64,000 nucleotides of DNA, taken from assembly GCA_026545765.1 (NCBI GenBank), contig JAIFAC010000303.1, positions 1 to 64,000 on the forward strand. The letters run 5' to 3'. Shown here piece by piece: positions 1-10,650 of the stretch. The DNA comes from Plantago major. Taxonomy: Eukaryota; Streptophyta; Magnoliopsida; Lamiales; Plantaginaceae. The first letter of the stretch is position 1. Every line of letters begins with the position of its first letter. The notes under the pieces were generated by a model, which was not told the origin of the DNA, searched no databases, and saw nothing but the letters and a program-made list of their open reading frames with translations. The translations under genes were made by a program, and so were the position numbers.

Positions 1-285
1 TCGCCTCCATCTTCCTTGTCCGAGGATTTTCTTCCATCGCATACCTCAAGAATTTGGTCGAGTTGTTCGATTTTGATAGGCCCTTCATTGATGACATAGA
101 TCATCTCATCACTAATGGCTCCAGATGGAGCATCATGTTGTTCTTCCATTTCTCGTAGTTTTCGCTTTAATCTGTGCATCACCTGTAGACATACCGCACA
201 CTTAACACACAAATTATATAGTCCTCGAAGGGACAAAGTTCCTTCACCTATCTGGGATCTAGGTTCAAGGTATGCTTGTGAACCT
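1..285 (-). other. Unassigned minus-strand coding-like fragment at window edge
   Basis: The minus strand reads open through a short hydrophilic, acidic stretch with residues such as KLREMEEQHDAPSG and VINEGPIKIEQLDQ. It does not match a domain I recognise. It lies beyond a minus-strand copia-type LTR and a Tat-like gag fragment, so it is most likely retrotransposon internal sequence or a neighbouring relic cut by the window edge. The plus-strand frame here looks like a shadow. Confidence 0.25.
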
Positions 286-1676
286 CCCGCCCGTCCAGAT
301 AACGGCAAAGTAAAAGACTGTAGGGGGGTGAATAGTCGCTTAAAACTTTTGTTGATAAACATGCTTCGTAAACCCGGGGTTTCGATACTTAAATTCAGAG
401 CGGAAGACTTTAAGATAGGTAAGTGTAAACAATAAATATGTGTGTGGTTTGTCAAATGTAAATACGTAAAAGTAAATGACACAAAGTATAGTGGTATCCG
501 GAGGTGACGAATCATCCAACTAATCCACTTCGGCCTTTTGAGACCTAGAATTCACTAGAATAGATAATTTAGTTCACCTTACAATAATCATATTCTAAGA
601 TTCCTAAATAAATAGTTCCCAACCAAATGTTCCCCGAGTTATTCCCTCACCCTAGAGCTAAGTACTTCCTCTACTCAGATAACCTCGAGTTATTCCTTGA
701 TTTCCCAAATCAAGTACTTCTTCTACTCCACGCCTCGATGGTGTCAAGTTATAAGGTTTGTCGAGAGGCTTCTCAGATAAGTTTTCGCTATGTTTTCAGA
801 GAGCCTAATAGAACAAGACTACTTAATACACTTGTTCAAAGGATGGCAACGCTTTTTACCGACTCCAAGCAATTGATGTCCGCTCGAGAATGAGCGTAAA
901 GGGTATCCGATAGTTCAACTCTTTCACTAATAACAATCTCTTGTTAAGGTTCAGACAACTTAGAACTACTAGTGAATTTTCGAGCAATGTAAAGCTTTCA
1001 AAGGGTAGTAGAGTGCTTGAGAGAATACTTGCTTGATGGTATGTTTGCAAGATAGAGCATTCTAAGGTGTATTTCTCAAAGATCTAAGTGTGTGATATAT
1101 ATAGATGAATTTGAGAGTTGTCGATTGATATCCGTTAGACACAATTCAAATTCAAATTCATACTTATCTTGAAATGAGTACTCAAGTCCTCTCATGTCTC
1201 GTAGAGGACTTGTGCTTCAAATGCTTTTCTGCCGATGCAATTAATGCACTTGTACTATTTCTTGTCCTGTAGTATTCAACGGATACATGAGCCTTTCTGA
1301 TGGCTTGCATGCTCCATACTCATGATGTCATATATCCAGAATCATATTTCAAAAGTAAGTAATATACACTTAAGAAAGGATTAAGGACATAGTCTTTCTG
1401 AGTTAGACTAAACCTTGATATCTTCATAAATCTTGTGCAATCTTTAGTCTTCTAATCTTCAGAAAAGCTCCATTGCTAGGATTGATCTTCATGGTCTTCT
1501 GGAAATAAAAATTACACTTAGAGACCTATAGTCCTAATACATGATTTACTAAACTAATCATACTTAGTGATTTCCTCTTTTACAATGTTCAAGTGAACCA
1601 AGAGTGCTTAATCACCTTTCTAGCTAATATAAGAACATGTGATGAGTGACCAAAATACTAACAGATATTCCTAACA
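286..1676 (-). mobile_element. Copia-type LTR, minus orientation (copy 1)
   Basis: This 1.4-kb segment is homologous to 20500-22130; both hold the same ordered motifs, including GATAACGGCAAAGTAAAAGACT near the left end. Read on the minus strand it begins TGTTAGGAATATCTG, as LTRs do, and carries a run of C residues (CACCCCCC) near its 3' end. That layout is familiar from SIRE/Maximus-like copia LTRs. An A/T-rich TATA-like site lies around 1095-1105. The left terminus is degraded: the expected CCAACA end is not clear. It directly abuts the Tat-like gag fragment at 1677, so it is probably a solo or truncated LTR inserted in or beside that element. No convincing target duplication was found. Confidence 0.6.
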
Positions 1677-2413
1677 ACCATCCTGCTCGGTATTTAGCCT
1701 CTCGCCCGTCCTTCAGTTGATTGCCACATCTGGAGGAAGATCATCAACGGGGACTATCGAGATGCTCTCTGCCACGTGGTCTCTTGGTCCGAGCTGAAGA
1801 GCCCCTCGTCTGCTAGTTCCAGCTTCATCTGCTCGCGAGCTCGCCGGGCTTCTTTCCCGGTATTCGTGAGAAGCAGCGGCTCTCCTATTGAGAAGGTTCC
1901 TTAGATCCTCTGGTTGGTTTGGTTCTCCTAACCTTTGTTGGATTGGACGGTGCTCGTTCCTTGATTGTGCAGGTTTAACTTGCCTTGGAACTGCCAAAGG
2001 AGGAGTGGGTTGAGGTGGCTGGAGGTTGTTTTATCCAAAGCATCCTTGGATAGTGGTGAGTAAGAGGCCAAACTGATTTTCAATCATTCCAAACTCACTG
2101 GGTCGAATAATCTGCCCATTAGGGAGAGTGAAGTTTCTCCCTGGAGGAGGACCATGTGTTCTCAAGTGAGGAACCCGTCCTTCAACAAATGAGTACTTGA
2201 TCCTTATTCAGGACCAGCGGCTCTTTTCCTCCTCAAGAGAGACTAGCGTGTGTCCATCACTTGAATAGTCCATCAGGTGTCATGAAGTGTCTCTCGCCGC
2301 TTCTTCCACTCCTAGCGGAGGTCTCGCTTTTGGGCAAAGGCCCCGATCGCAGAAGGCTGGGTTCTTATGGACCTTCTTGTTCTTGCACATCAAGAGTACG
2401 AAACTTTTCAGAA
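1677..2413 (-). pseudogene. Ty3/gypsy (Tat-like) gag N-terminal fragment
   Basis: On the minus strand an open frame runs from about 2190 to 1713 with one stop near 2030. It is rich in Pro, Arg, Gln and Glu, with segments such as PPPGRNFTLPNGQIIRP and QPEDLRNLLNRR followed by a Ser/Arg-rich stretch. This composition and position are typical of the N-terminal gag region of plant Ty3/gypsy elements of the Tat group. It lies just downstream, in element orientation, of a primer-binding-site match and an LTR, so the order LTR, PBS, gag is as expected. The rest of gag and all of pol are missing, because a copia-type LTR starts at 1676. The frame is broken, so no product is expected. The Tat assignment rests mainly on LTR and PBS form. 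Confidence 0.55.
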
Positions 2414-2432
2414 GATTCCCACAGACGGCCAA
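2414..2432 (-). other. Primer-binding site of the minus-strand Tat-like element
   Basis: On the minus strand this reads TGGCCGTCTGTGGGAATC, close to the TGGCGCCGTCTGTGGGA type of primer site common in plant Tat elements but lacking two bases. It lies immediately inside the LTR and before the gag fragment, as a tRNA primer site should. Confidence 0.6.
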
Positions 2433-3321
2433 AAATATCGAGTGCAAAGTCCCCCGAACACTTAAATGAATTTCACTTGCTTTCCTTCACACTAAGTACC
2501 TAGACCACCTTGCTTGTAAAGACCAAAGAGTAGAAGCCCGTAAGAACCATCGTACTGATAAGAGGCAACACGTAAGGACCTCGCACAAGTAGCTTGAGGG
2601 GCGGGGGTTTAGAACCTTATACCCGGTTATGGTGTCAAACCCAAGGAGACTTTATCATAGAGAGTGAGGGTCTACTCGTATAAAAGTCGAGGATAGGAAG
2701 CGATTATGTCTTAAGACTTGATGTGCCTTACCCTTATCTTTAAAGTATGTGCCCTATATATAGAGATTAACCCAAAATAGGAGGGTTCCACCAGATCGCG
2801 TAAGTGTAAGGTCCGTATTGAGCCACCAAGGCTTCAATAGGTTTATGGCCCATTAATGACACTTACCCCATTCCACTTTGAGCTTTCGGGGGTAGTTTAG
2901 TCATTAATGTGAGTTTTTAGAGGCTTTGATGCAGTCTGCTGCGGGTTAAGGTCCGAAGAGGCAGGTCCGAACGATTGGTCCGGACCGTACTAGGTTGCCT
3001 ACAAGATACTCTTCTCATCAGAAGTACCTTTCCTTCGACCTCAGGCCTCGCACCTACTTACTCTAGAGCCGCTTTACTTGTTGCTTATGAGGTTGTCAGG
3101 TTGAATCCGGACGGTGTCCGGTCGGATCCCATGGTTACGGACCATCAAGGTGGTCGGACCTACTATCCTTTGAGCCCTCCTGCCCCTTTCCTCCTGGGTG
3201 AGTCGGACTTGTGGGGGCTTAGGGTCGGACTGTAAGGTCCCGAACCCGTAGACAACTTGGGGCGCCTTAGGATTCGTTCCAAAGGCGTCTATGACGGATT
3301 GGACATATTTCCGTATCAACA
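2433..3321 (-). mobile_element. Tat-like Ty3/gypsy 5' LTR, minus orientation
   Basis: The minus strand starts TGTTGATACGGAAATATG at 3321, which nearly matches the LTR start at 43285 (TGTTGATACGAAATATG). Shared features include the early segment with AATCCTAAGG and a later segment around GGTTTGACAC. The 3' end is set by the primer-binding site at 2414-2432. Length is about 890 bp. It is the 5' LTR of the gag fragment at 1677-2413. It lies directly against a second LTR stub of the same family at 3322-3547. Confidence 0.7.
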
Positions 3322-3547
3322 CTGACAATGTCGGATATGTGATCCTTTGTCGAGTTCTCGAGGGATGCGCCTCACCAGGTCGGACTAGTCAAAAGGTGTG
3401 TCGACCGAGTGTATTGGTCGACTGTGAAGCGGGTTTTTAAGGCGGACTTCCCAAGGTCTGACAAGTACTAAATTGGCCATTCTAGCCTTGATGCGCCTAG
3501 ACACGCCCCATGGCCTTTAACGGATTGGATATATATCCGTAGCAACA
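3322..3547 (-). mobile_element. Truncated second LTR of the same Tat-like family
   Basis: The minus strand starts TGTTGCTACGGATATATATCC at 3547, a diverged relative of the LTR beginning at 3321. Only the first 226 bp remain before the neighbouring LTR takes over. Its outer edge (3547/3548) is exactly where homology between block A and the downstream flank of MLP gene 1 begins, so it marks an insertion point in an MLP repeat unit. Confidence 0.55.
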
Positions 3548-4537
3548 GTAATTATTTTCGTATGGATCTATGTTGATGATGAGAATAAAGAAGAAATAAA
3601 ACGTTTCCAAATCCCAAGCGGTGAGTTTGTGTGCTTGTTATTAAGGGCATCATTCAATGTAATCTAGTGAAGCGTTGTTTAGATTTAAGAGAACAAAGTC
3701 TACGATATTTATAGTTCTCTCGCTGCTTATTTGCATTTTGTGATCCTTAATTATGTATGTTTGCATAATTGTAATTCAAGTTTCATAATTATATAATGTT
3801 ATTATTTATATTCCTCCTATTTGCATTTGAATTAAAATGCATGCATTATATTGTTGTGGTTTTATCGAATAATTAATATAAACGATTAGAGTTCCTTCTC
3901 CACGAAATTGAAATTTCATAAATATATAAGATAAAATTTTATCATGTATGGTATCAAATCATCTCATGCCTTAACTCATGGGGACAAACTCCACCCCATA
4001 TTGAATTAGGCACTCAAATGGCTACCTAGAGGTTGGAAACGATCCAATGTGAGGGAGTATTAGAGAATTAATATAAATGACTAGATTACGACCTCTTTAC
4101 AAGTTCACGCTTTTACATGAGGTGAAATTCTATCGATTACATGAGATGCAATTCTATCAGATTTTTGGATGATTTTCTTCAAAGAAATAGGCAAATATAT
4201 AATCCCTTAGAATTAGTTTTGTACTTCCGCATCCAGGAATCGCTTATCATTTTGCATTAAGTGGTATGCAATTCCAAATATTGCAATGTCGGAGTAAATC
4301 ATGGTGAAAGTTGTATAAAATGTTTACCTAGTACTTCTCCGCTTCGTAGAACTTAATTCATACATTGTTGTCGCGTAGTTTTAGGGAAAAGTTATAGTAA
4401 AAAAGGTGGGAAAAGTGTGTTTTTAGTAGCAATATGTGTAATTTGTGTAAAGTTGAGATTGTTTATTATTTGTCATGTAGGTAGCTTCTTTTTTTAGTAA
4501 TGTATGAAATTTTGTTCTCTACGGGACGAAGGGAGTA
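3548..4537. repeat. Block A: 3' flank of a lost MLP unit (copy of 17471-18388)
   Basis: From GTAATTATTTTCGTATGG onward this block matches the downstream flank of MLP gene 1 (17471-18388) with few substitutions and small indels. It therefore represents the 3' flank of another MLP unit whose gene lies left of, or was removed by, the LTR insertion at 3547. It contains a short direct duplication around 4110-4165 (ACATGAGGTG / ACATGAGATG followed by CAATTCTATC-type sequence) and a Stowaway-like MITE at its right end. I see no coding sequence. Confidence 0.75.
4334..4535. mobile_element. Stowaway-like MITE (complete copy)
   Basis: A 202-bp segment flanked by TA dinucleotides. The left end reads CTTCTCCGCTTCGTAGAAC and the right end, reversed, reads CTCCCTTCGTCCCGTAGAG. 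Both are followed by a shared inner segment resembling TTCATACATTA, giving terminal inverted repeats of roughly 40 bp. These are hallmarks of Stowaway (Tc1/mariner-type) MITEs. The equivalent copy at 18256 is cut by a CACTA terminus at 18389. Confidence 0.7.
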
Positions 4538-4705
4538 AGTTTTGTTTGCCCATCCATCCCGATATCAACTTCCCGTGATAACTTTTTTCAGTTAATTATT
4601 TTCATTTTTATACTTGAATTACCTTCAATATAACGTTACATGATTTAATAACACAATACAATGAAAATTTTAGAAGTAATTTTGTTAAATATTTAACCAT
4701 TATCG
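4538..4705. other. Short AT-rich spacer
   Basis: Noncoding AT-rich sequence between two MITEs. The last nine bases (4697-4705, CCATTATCG) are the candidate left target-site copy of the MITE that follows. Nothing else is seen. Confidence 0.5.
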
Positions 4706-5360
4706 TTAGGGAAAAATCCAATTTTGGTACTTTATGCTGTAACAGTTACCGTTATGGTACATTTAGTTGTGACCATTCAAATTTGGTAGCTTATGTTTCG
4801 TATTTGTCCAATTTTTGTACTCCGTTAGTCAAACTTAACAGAACCGTTAATTTTGACCAAATTAGAAATAATTAGCGTGAATTAGGCAATTTTCTGTCAA
4901 GTCGGCGAAACTTTTGTTGCCTTCGCTGACGAGAATAGAATTTGTTGATGTTATCTTTAATCAACCTCCCCTATCTGTTTTTTGGAGCGAAAATTTAATT
5001 ATTATGGGACATGGTCAATGGATTTAATTCTTGATCTATACTAACTTGTTTTTCGGAAATTGAACTATACCATTCGTTATTATTTTCTAGCGACATATTA
5101 AAAAATGAATTAATTTTTTAATTAAATTTATTAATATTTTATTAAGAACGCGTAGTTCATGCGCCGATTTCACGGAAAATCGACTAATTCACGCCTTACT
5201 AATTCGTTAAAATTAACAATTCCGCTAAGTTTGGCTAACTAATGATCAAAATTGACAGATATTTAAATATAAGGTACCAAAATTGTGTGGTCACAATTAA
5301 AGGTACCAAAAATGTAACTGTCACAGTTTAATGTACCAAAAATGGATTTTTTTTTTCTTT
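4706..5360. mobile_element. Long-TIR MITE, probably Mutator-like
   Basis: A 655-bp element with imperfect terminal inverted repeats of about 100 bp. The left end (AAAAATCCAATTTTGGTAC, then GTAACAGTTAC, then GTTGTGACC) is mirrored at the right end in reverse order (GGTCACAATT, GTAACTGTCAC, TACCAAAAATGGA). Flanking 9-mers CCATTATCG (4697-4705) and CCATTATAT (5361-5369) agree at seven of nine positions. A 9-bp duplication and long TIRs fit Mutator-like MITEs. It has no coding capacity. Confidence 0.6.
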
Positions 5361-5724
5361 CCATTATATATCATTAAGAGTATTTGAGGTTGAAAATGAA
5401 AATTGTTGACCGAAAAAAGTCAATGCGGTAAGTTGAAATCGGAATAGGTAGTTGATGAGTCGATTTTACATCGTCTTCTTCGGTCATTTTTACCGTCTTA
5501 TTGTTATTCTCAAGTATAGTTTTTATGTGTTTTATTTGTATTTTTTTACGTTTTCATGTTTTGTGTATTTTGTAGGTATTTGGCTAAACCGCGCTAATTG
5601 ATGGCAAAATGGTGTACTTTATGTACATCTTCAGGATATGGAGTTCCAATGCCTCGAATGGATGCTAGAAGTCGAGCGGGAAGGCCAAAATACCAAGAAT
5701 TGGAGTCAAAAAGGGAAAACGATC

Positions 5725-5840
5725 CATCCACAACGCCAGTTCAAGAACTGGCGTGCGCCAGTTGCGTTCAATGCAACTGGCGACGCCAGTTTTGATTACT
5801 GGCGACGCTAGTTTGCAAACTAGCGACGCCAGTTGCCCAG
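5725..5840. repeat. Cluster of short palindromic CTGGCG/CGCCAG repeats in the LTR
   Basis: The stretch repeats CTGGCG and CGCCAG arms separated by short spacers, including the perfect 20-bp palindrome CGCTAGTTTGCAAACTAGCG. Several overlapping hairpins are possible. The matching region of the other LTR copy (about 50310-50420) has only degenerate versions. Confidence 0.65.
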
Positions 5841-6639
5841 ATTTTGCGAGATTCGTCCGATCTTCTCCTAATTCGTTTCTAATTCCTTTCTTTCGTTATA
5901 TATAGGTTAGATTAAAACATTATCAGAGACAACTTTATTATTTTTTTTCTTCTTTTTGCTTTTCGACCTAGAATCGTTTTGTCTTGTAATCCGACAATTG
6001 ATTATTGATTGAGAGCATATTCATCATACTTTCAGCCAGTTCGATTCAAGTTCTTCAATTCTTACCTAGGGTTTGTGACATGATTAGGTAAAATTGTTTC
6101 TTATCTCGTTTCTTGGTTTTTGGTATTGATTATGTTTAGTGTATGCCGGTTTATGATTCTGAGTATGTTTTTGCATATGATGAGTGCTTAAGTAGCCTAG
6201 TTATGGGGTGGTGACGAATTCAATGCGTATAGTTAGGGTTCGTGGTATTCAATATATATAAGATGCGATTTACTCGCTTTTGATTAATCAGGTATCCAAT
6301 ATTTTGTTTGTTGCGTTACGTCAAAATCATCGTTAGATTAAGCATTAGCTCATAAAACAACATGTTCGGCTTCGCTTTATCTATCGCTTAGTTGCAAACA
6401 AGAATATCCGGATTAGCTTAATTAATTGTAGCTTGGTGAAATCGACGCCTTCACTAATGCTATATGTTTTTAGAACTTCATACGCTTAGTTCATCATTAT
6501 AGTTCTCCGCCCCGCTTGCTATAAGGTTGTCGACGGCTACCGAGTAGTGTAATAATCGTAGGCATGTCCCAAAGGATAACTAGAGTAAATCGACACCATT
6601 ATTGTCGCATGTTTCGCCATAGCTTGTTTTCGTCACCAC

Positions 6640-7503
6640 TAGAGGTGGCATCGGCCGGGCCGCCCGGCTAAATCGGTCCGCCTATTCCGGCCTGCTTAAG
6701 GGCGGGCTTTTGAGATATATGTAGTTGACCAAGCCCGAGCCCCATTATTTTGAGGTCGGGCCGGGCTCATTAGCCTACTGTCCGCAAAAAAACAAATTTT
6801 CCTTTCCTTTTTTTCCATTTCTCTTTTTATACATAATAAAAAAGAACTTGTTTTTTCTTGGCATGTAAAATGTTATTACAAACTTTTTACTAGTTAAATG
6901 CATAAATGAAAGGAAAAAAACTACTATATACATAAGCAATGTACTGTACTGGTTGAAAGCTAAGTAAGCTATTGTTTTGGCTCATTTAGCATACATGTGA
7001 TCAAAATTCAAAACCATTAAACATGTGAAGTATAAAAGAATGTTGAGAGACGGCAAGTAGGAAAAAAAGAATTGATGAATAATAAAATGTAGATGATGAA
7101 TTGATGAGTGAATGGGACGGCAAGTAGGAAGAAAAGAATGAACAATTTTAATGTGTTTTGGAGTTGGACTATGGACTTGTAATGTATAAGCCCAATTGAT
7201 TAGTTTTCTTAGAGTCCAAATTTAATGTGTTAGCTCGATTAATAAATTTCGATTCTTATCAAATATCACATAATATGTTCAATAAATATATCGGGCTTTT
7301 CGATCCGGCTTAAGCGGTCCAGCCGTTCGGCCATGTGCTTTTTTGGTCCGGTCCGGGCCATGGAATAAGTGGCCCCTAAAGCCCCATTAAAATATTCGGT
7401 CCGGGCCGGTCACGGGCTTATAATAACGGGCCGGTCCGAGCTTGCCATTTTTACGGGCAGGGCCGGGCGGGCTTGTCTACGACAGGCCCCATTAGCACCA
7501 CTA
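6640..7503. mobile_element. Non-autonomous hAT-type element with 8-bp target duplication
   Basis: The 864-bp insert is flanked by perfect copies of GTCACCAC (6632-6639 and 7504-7511). The other LTR copy has a single GTCACCAC at the equivalent site near 51514, which serves as an empty site. The ends are TAGAGGTGGCATCGG and, reversed, TAGTGGTGCTAATGG, short imperfect inverted repeats. Subterminal zones are rich in GGCCGGGC-type motifs on both sides and the middle is AT-rich. All of this fits plant hAT elements. No transposase remnant is present. Confidence 0.8.
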
Positions 7504-7776
7504 GTCACCACACCATAATTCTTTGATCATATCATTGTCGTTTAGATTAATCTGTTTTCTAGTTAGATTGCATAAGTTGATAGATAATATAAAACAAATC
7601 CGCTGTCGAAGCAAACAAACTCTTTACTGCTTTCCTTACTGTCATTATTATTCGTAAACAAGACTCATCTTAGTTAAGTCCTTCGAGACCGATCTCGGGG
7701 TTAACTTCACTGCACTACAAGTTTTCATAGTGTTAAACAAATTTAACAAATTTAAAACTTTGATTTTGACACATCA

Positions 7777-8850
7777 CTAGAATTTATTTTCAATAATGGT
7801 GTGAAGATTATATTCGTGAAGCTTCAAATAATTCATGGGTCTACTCATCAACAAAACTTTGATTTTTACACATTAGTATTTATTTTCAATAATGGTGTGA
7901 AGATTATATTCGTGAAGCTTCAAATAATTCATGGGTCTACTCATCAATAATCGATCGATAAAATTATATATGGAAAACATGAGAATAGTATCTTAGAAGT
8001 ACTGAAGCTCAATGGCAAATTCTATTTTGCTTTTACAACTATTTATAACCCGCAATAAACAACTGAAGTTCACACAACTAGTATTAACTTCATGCTAAGC
8101 ATCAGATAGTTTACTTTAAATAATAAATAAAAAGGGATAATAAAATAAATTAATCGAGAAAATAAGGTAGTCCTTCTGCATCCAATATTATATCATTGAG
8201 TGTTTATGTGAACAACGTTGATTGTAGTATCTACGGTAGTCCTTCTTCATCCAATATTATATCATTGAGTGTTTATTTATGTTAATTATAGAAAATGTAA
8301 GAATAGGGTCCTATCGTATCTGACCTGTTAATTAGTAACAGATACATATTTTTTTTCTTTTTTTTAAAAATTATATCCCTCAAACGGAACCAAATTAAAA
8401 TACAAAAGTATACAATACAATCAATAAAGTTGTTCCCAACAACCCCGCGGTAATATGTGGTCACCCCACCACACATACACACAAATATTATACAAACATA
8501 TTTCACATGCTATTGTTGTTTTTTCCAACCCACCAGTTCCCAACAACCCCGCGGTGGTATGCGTCACCCCACCAAAGACACCCGTTATGGATGAAAAAGT
8601 AGAGAAGATAGAAGAGAGTTTCATGTCTGGCCATGGAGATAAACAAAGTAGAGAGAATATCGAAGAGAGTTTCCCCACCTAGAGTATATAATATCCCCCA
8701 GGCCCGTTATGGATCAAGAAAGTAGAGACAAGATTGAAGAGAGTTTATCCGCCTAGAGAGTATATGCAGACTACCCTCGGTGAAAAATGTAGTTTTTACT
8801 AACTTAATCATAAAATGATGTGGTAGGGTCTTGTAACAAAGGTATGGAAG
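7777..8850. repeat. Intergenic stretch with local direct repeats
   Basis: No gene is seen. Three local duplications stand out. A segment containing ATTTATTTTCAATAATGG is repeated about 85 bp apart (7785-7870 and 7870-7955). A segment with ATCCAATATTATATCATTG occurs twice within 8165-8280. AACAACCCCGCGG occurs near 8435 and 8540. Between 8590 and 8765 an AAAGTAGAGA...GAAGAGAGTTT motif appears three times. These look like small tandem duplications in noncoding DNA. Confidence 0.5.
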
Positions 8851-9317
8851 AGTCCGTCTCCTGAGAGTCCACAATATAATGAGAGTCCTTGACATAAAAC
8901 TATACAATATGATTTTTTTTCGCGGGTTGACCCGCTTGAACCGGGTCGACCCACATTTTTCCCTTATAATACACAACCCGCTTTCATGTGTCCATCCAAT
9001 CATATTGATACTTTGGGACAAATTGCTTATATTTGGTATATAATTGTCTATGTTTAATGTAAAATTATTGATGACAAGCTATTTATCTCAAAAAACTCAA
9101 TATTTATAAAATAAACATAGAAATCAATTTCATTCATCAATCAATAAAATGTCATTACATAAAAAACAATACAAAAATTTAAAATCACTATATCCAAACT
9201 ACATTCATCCTCGCGCAAAAAAAAAAACACCATCGACTTGTTCATCAACCTCCATCCACGCCCATCTTTATCATCAATCATTCAACCACCATTTTTATGA
9301 AAACCTACTATATGCAA
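8851..9317. repeat. Block B (copy of 19419-19919)
   Basis: The block matches 19419-19919, including GAGAGTCCACAATATAATGA, the palindromic GGGTTGACCCGCTTG...GGGTCGACCC segment and TATTTATAAAATAAACATAG. Copy B' has an extra ~50 bp of TAGACAAATATATACAATT sequence. Homology ends at TATATGCAA (9317). Short open frames starting MSLHKKQYKN in both copies are not conserved downstream, so I do not call them genes. In this copy block B runs straight into the LINE-containing segment. Confidence 0.7.
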
Positions 9318-9915
9318 TGGTCAAAGAAGCTCCTGGAGCTGAAAAGCTATCTAAAAAACTAGTGTTAAATAGTAGGAGTCATTTAAGATTTTCTTAGAAC
9401 CATATTCAAGACGGAGCAATGAAACCATGCTTTCTCTCTAAAATTTTTCTCTCATCGAGAGCTTTGTTCCTCCTGGTCGAGATTCGATCCTTTCTATTTG
9501 AAAGTTTGTCTTTATTCCTCCCCGATAAATTTCCTTCCTTCTCTAGATATGATGAGATTAAACATAGGATTAGTGGTCCGTAAAAATCTATTTGCTTTGT
9601 CGAGGTTTCTTATTTGTTTCGCTTTTACTTTATCCTTTTGTTCTTAAAAATAAATCTACCGCTATAGTCTTTATCTGCTTGCCTTTTATGCAACTTGCCC
9701 AAACCTCCTCCGGTTTTGGAGTGTTTTTCTTTTCTTTCTCGTGGTTATTAGAGGCTCTCCTTTTCGTTACTCTTCCATCCTCAACATAGTACTAATCACC
9801 ATCATTCTGCTCAGAACTGGTAATATGGATTCAACTTAATTGAAGATCCGGGTTCAAGTTGGTTCTAACATCTAAGGAAGGAAATGCAATTAATTCCATA
9901 TGAGATATGGATGGC
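9318..9915 (+). other. LINE 5' region, no clear coding
   Basis: This stretch is shared with 56475-57070. It contains short open frames that shift between copies, for example one rich in Phe and Leu near 9592-9789, but no domain I recognise. It is probably 5' untranslated or degraded N-terminal ORF1 sequence. Confidence 0.45.
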
Positions 9916-10650
9916 CAGTACAGTGGATTACGATCTTTGCCTAATTGGTCGTGTTCTTTCTCGGAAACAAATCCACTTGCAATCCTTCGAGAAAACGATG
10001 TTAGGAGTCTGGATTCTGGCAAAGGGCGCAAAAGTATAGAAATTCGGAAACGATCGTTTTCTGATCCGATTTGGGAATGGACTCGAGATGAAACAAATAC
10101 TGCGCAGGGGCCCATTGTCTTTTGATAAAAGTCCGTGATTCTGCTGAAATCCCAAAAGGTACGGATCCGTAATTGGTTTATTTGGATATCTGCGATTTAC
10201 ATGTTCACATTGCAGAGCTTCCTCTGGTATTTGGTAACCGAAATATTGCAAGGTTTATTGGTCAGGCGATGGGTATCTTTGTAGACTTTGATGAGCAACT
10301 TGATAGAGGCTCCATTTATAATACAATGCGGATTCGTGTTGGGATTAATATTACGAAGCCACTGCTGCGTGTACTAAGCATCACAGGTCCTCAGAAGAAG
10401 AAGATTCAAGTCACAATCACCTACGAAAAACTCCCAAATTTCTGCTACTTCTGCGGGATTATAGGCCATATTGTTCAAAATTGTCATGCTTGCTTGGAAA
10501 CTTTGGGTGAAAATGATCAGGTGGGAGAGGAAAATCTGAAATATGGTGGATGGTTACGCTTCAATGCCTCCTCCCAATCTAGCAAATACATTAACAGCTT
10601 TCGGATTGGTTCACGAGCTTTGTTCATAATCCAAATTTGCCCCGAATACT
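9916..10650 (+). pseudogene. LINE ORF1: DUF4283-like plus CCHC zinc knuckle
   Basis: ORF1 of plant L1 LINEs encodes an RNA-binding chaperone. In successive frames the sequence reads DYDLCLIGRVLS and later GNRNIARFIGQAMGIFVDFDEQ, typical of the DUF4283 region of these proteins. It is followed by RVLSITGPQKKKIQVTI and the knuckle C-Y-F-C-G-I-I-G-H-I-V-Q-N-C at about 10442-10486 (C-x2-C-x4-H-x4-C). The longest uninterrupted part is 10173-10652 (159 codons). Frame changes near 10000-10170 split the N-terminal half. The second copy (57085-57790) has the same domains with different breaks. A functional ORF1 protein is not expected from this copy as read. Confidence 0.75.

Larger units (their letters stand above)
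5453..7776 (+). mobile_element. Large LTR, copy 1 (family of the solo LTR at 49973)
   Basis: This starts TGATGAGTCGATTTTACATCG and is homologous to the 1,835-bp solo LTR at 49973-51807. Shared landmarks include GGTATTTGG followed by AACCGCGCTAATTGA, GATATGGAGTTCCAATGC, and TTAAGTCCTTCGAGACC near the right end. The right end is probably ACACATCA at 7776. It is longer than its partner because a hAT-type element sits at 6640-7503. Five-base flanks (GTAGT, CTAGA) do not match, so the right edge is uncertain. The family is probably Ty3/gypsy, but this comes only from LTR form. Confidence 0.65.

Noticed and set aside
2975-3328. Open frames on both strands within the Tat-like LTR
   Set aside because: They lie entirely inside an LTR and have no family resemblance; LTRs are noncoding.
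9149-9397. Small gene starting MSLHKKQYKN, present in blocks B and B'
   Set aside because: The frames diverge after about 10 codons between copies. In block B the frame runs into the LINE segment, so it is probably chance.
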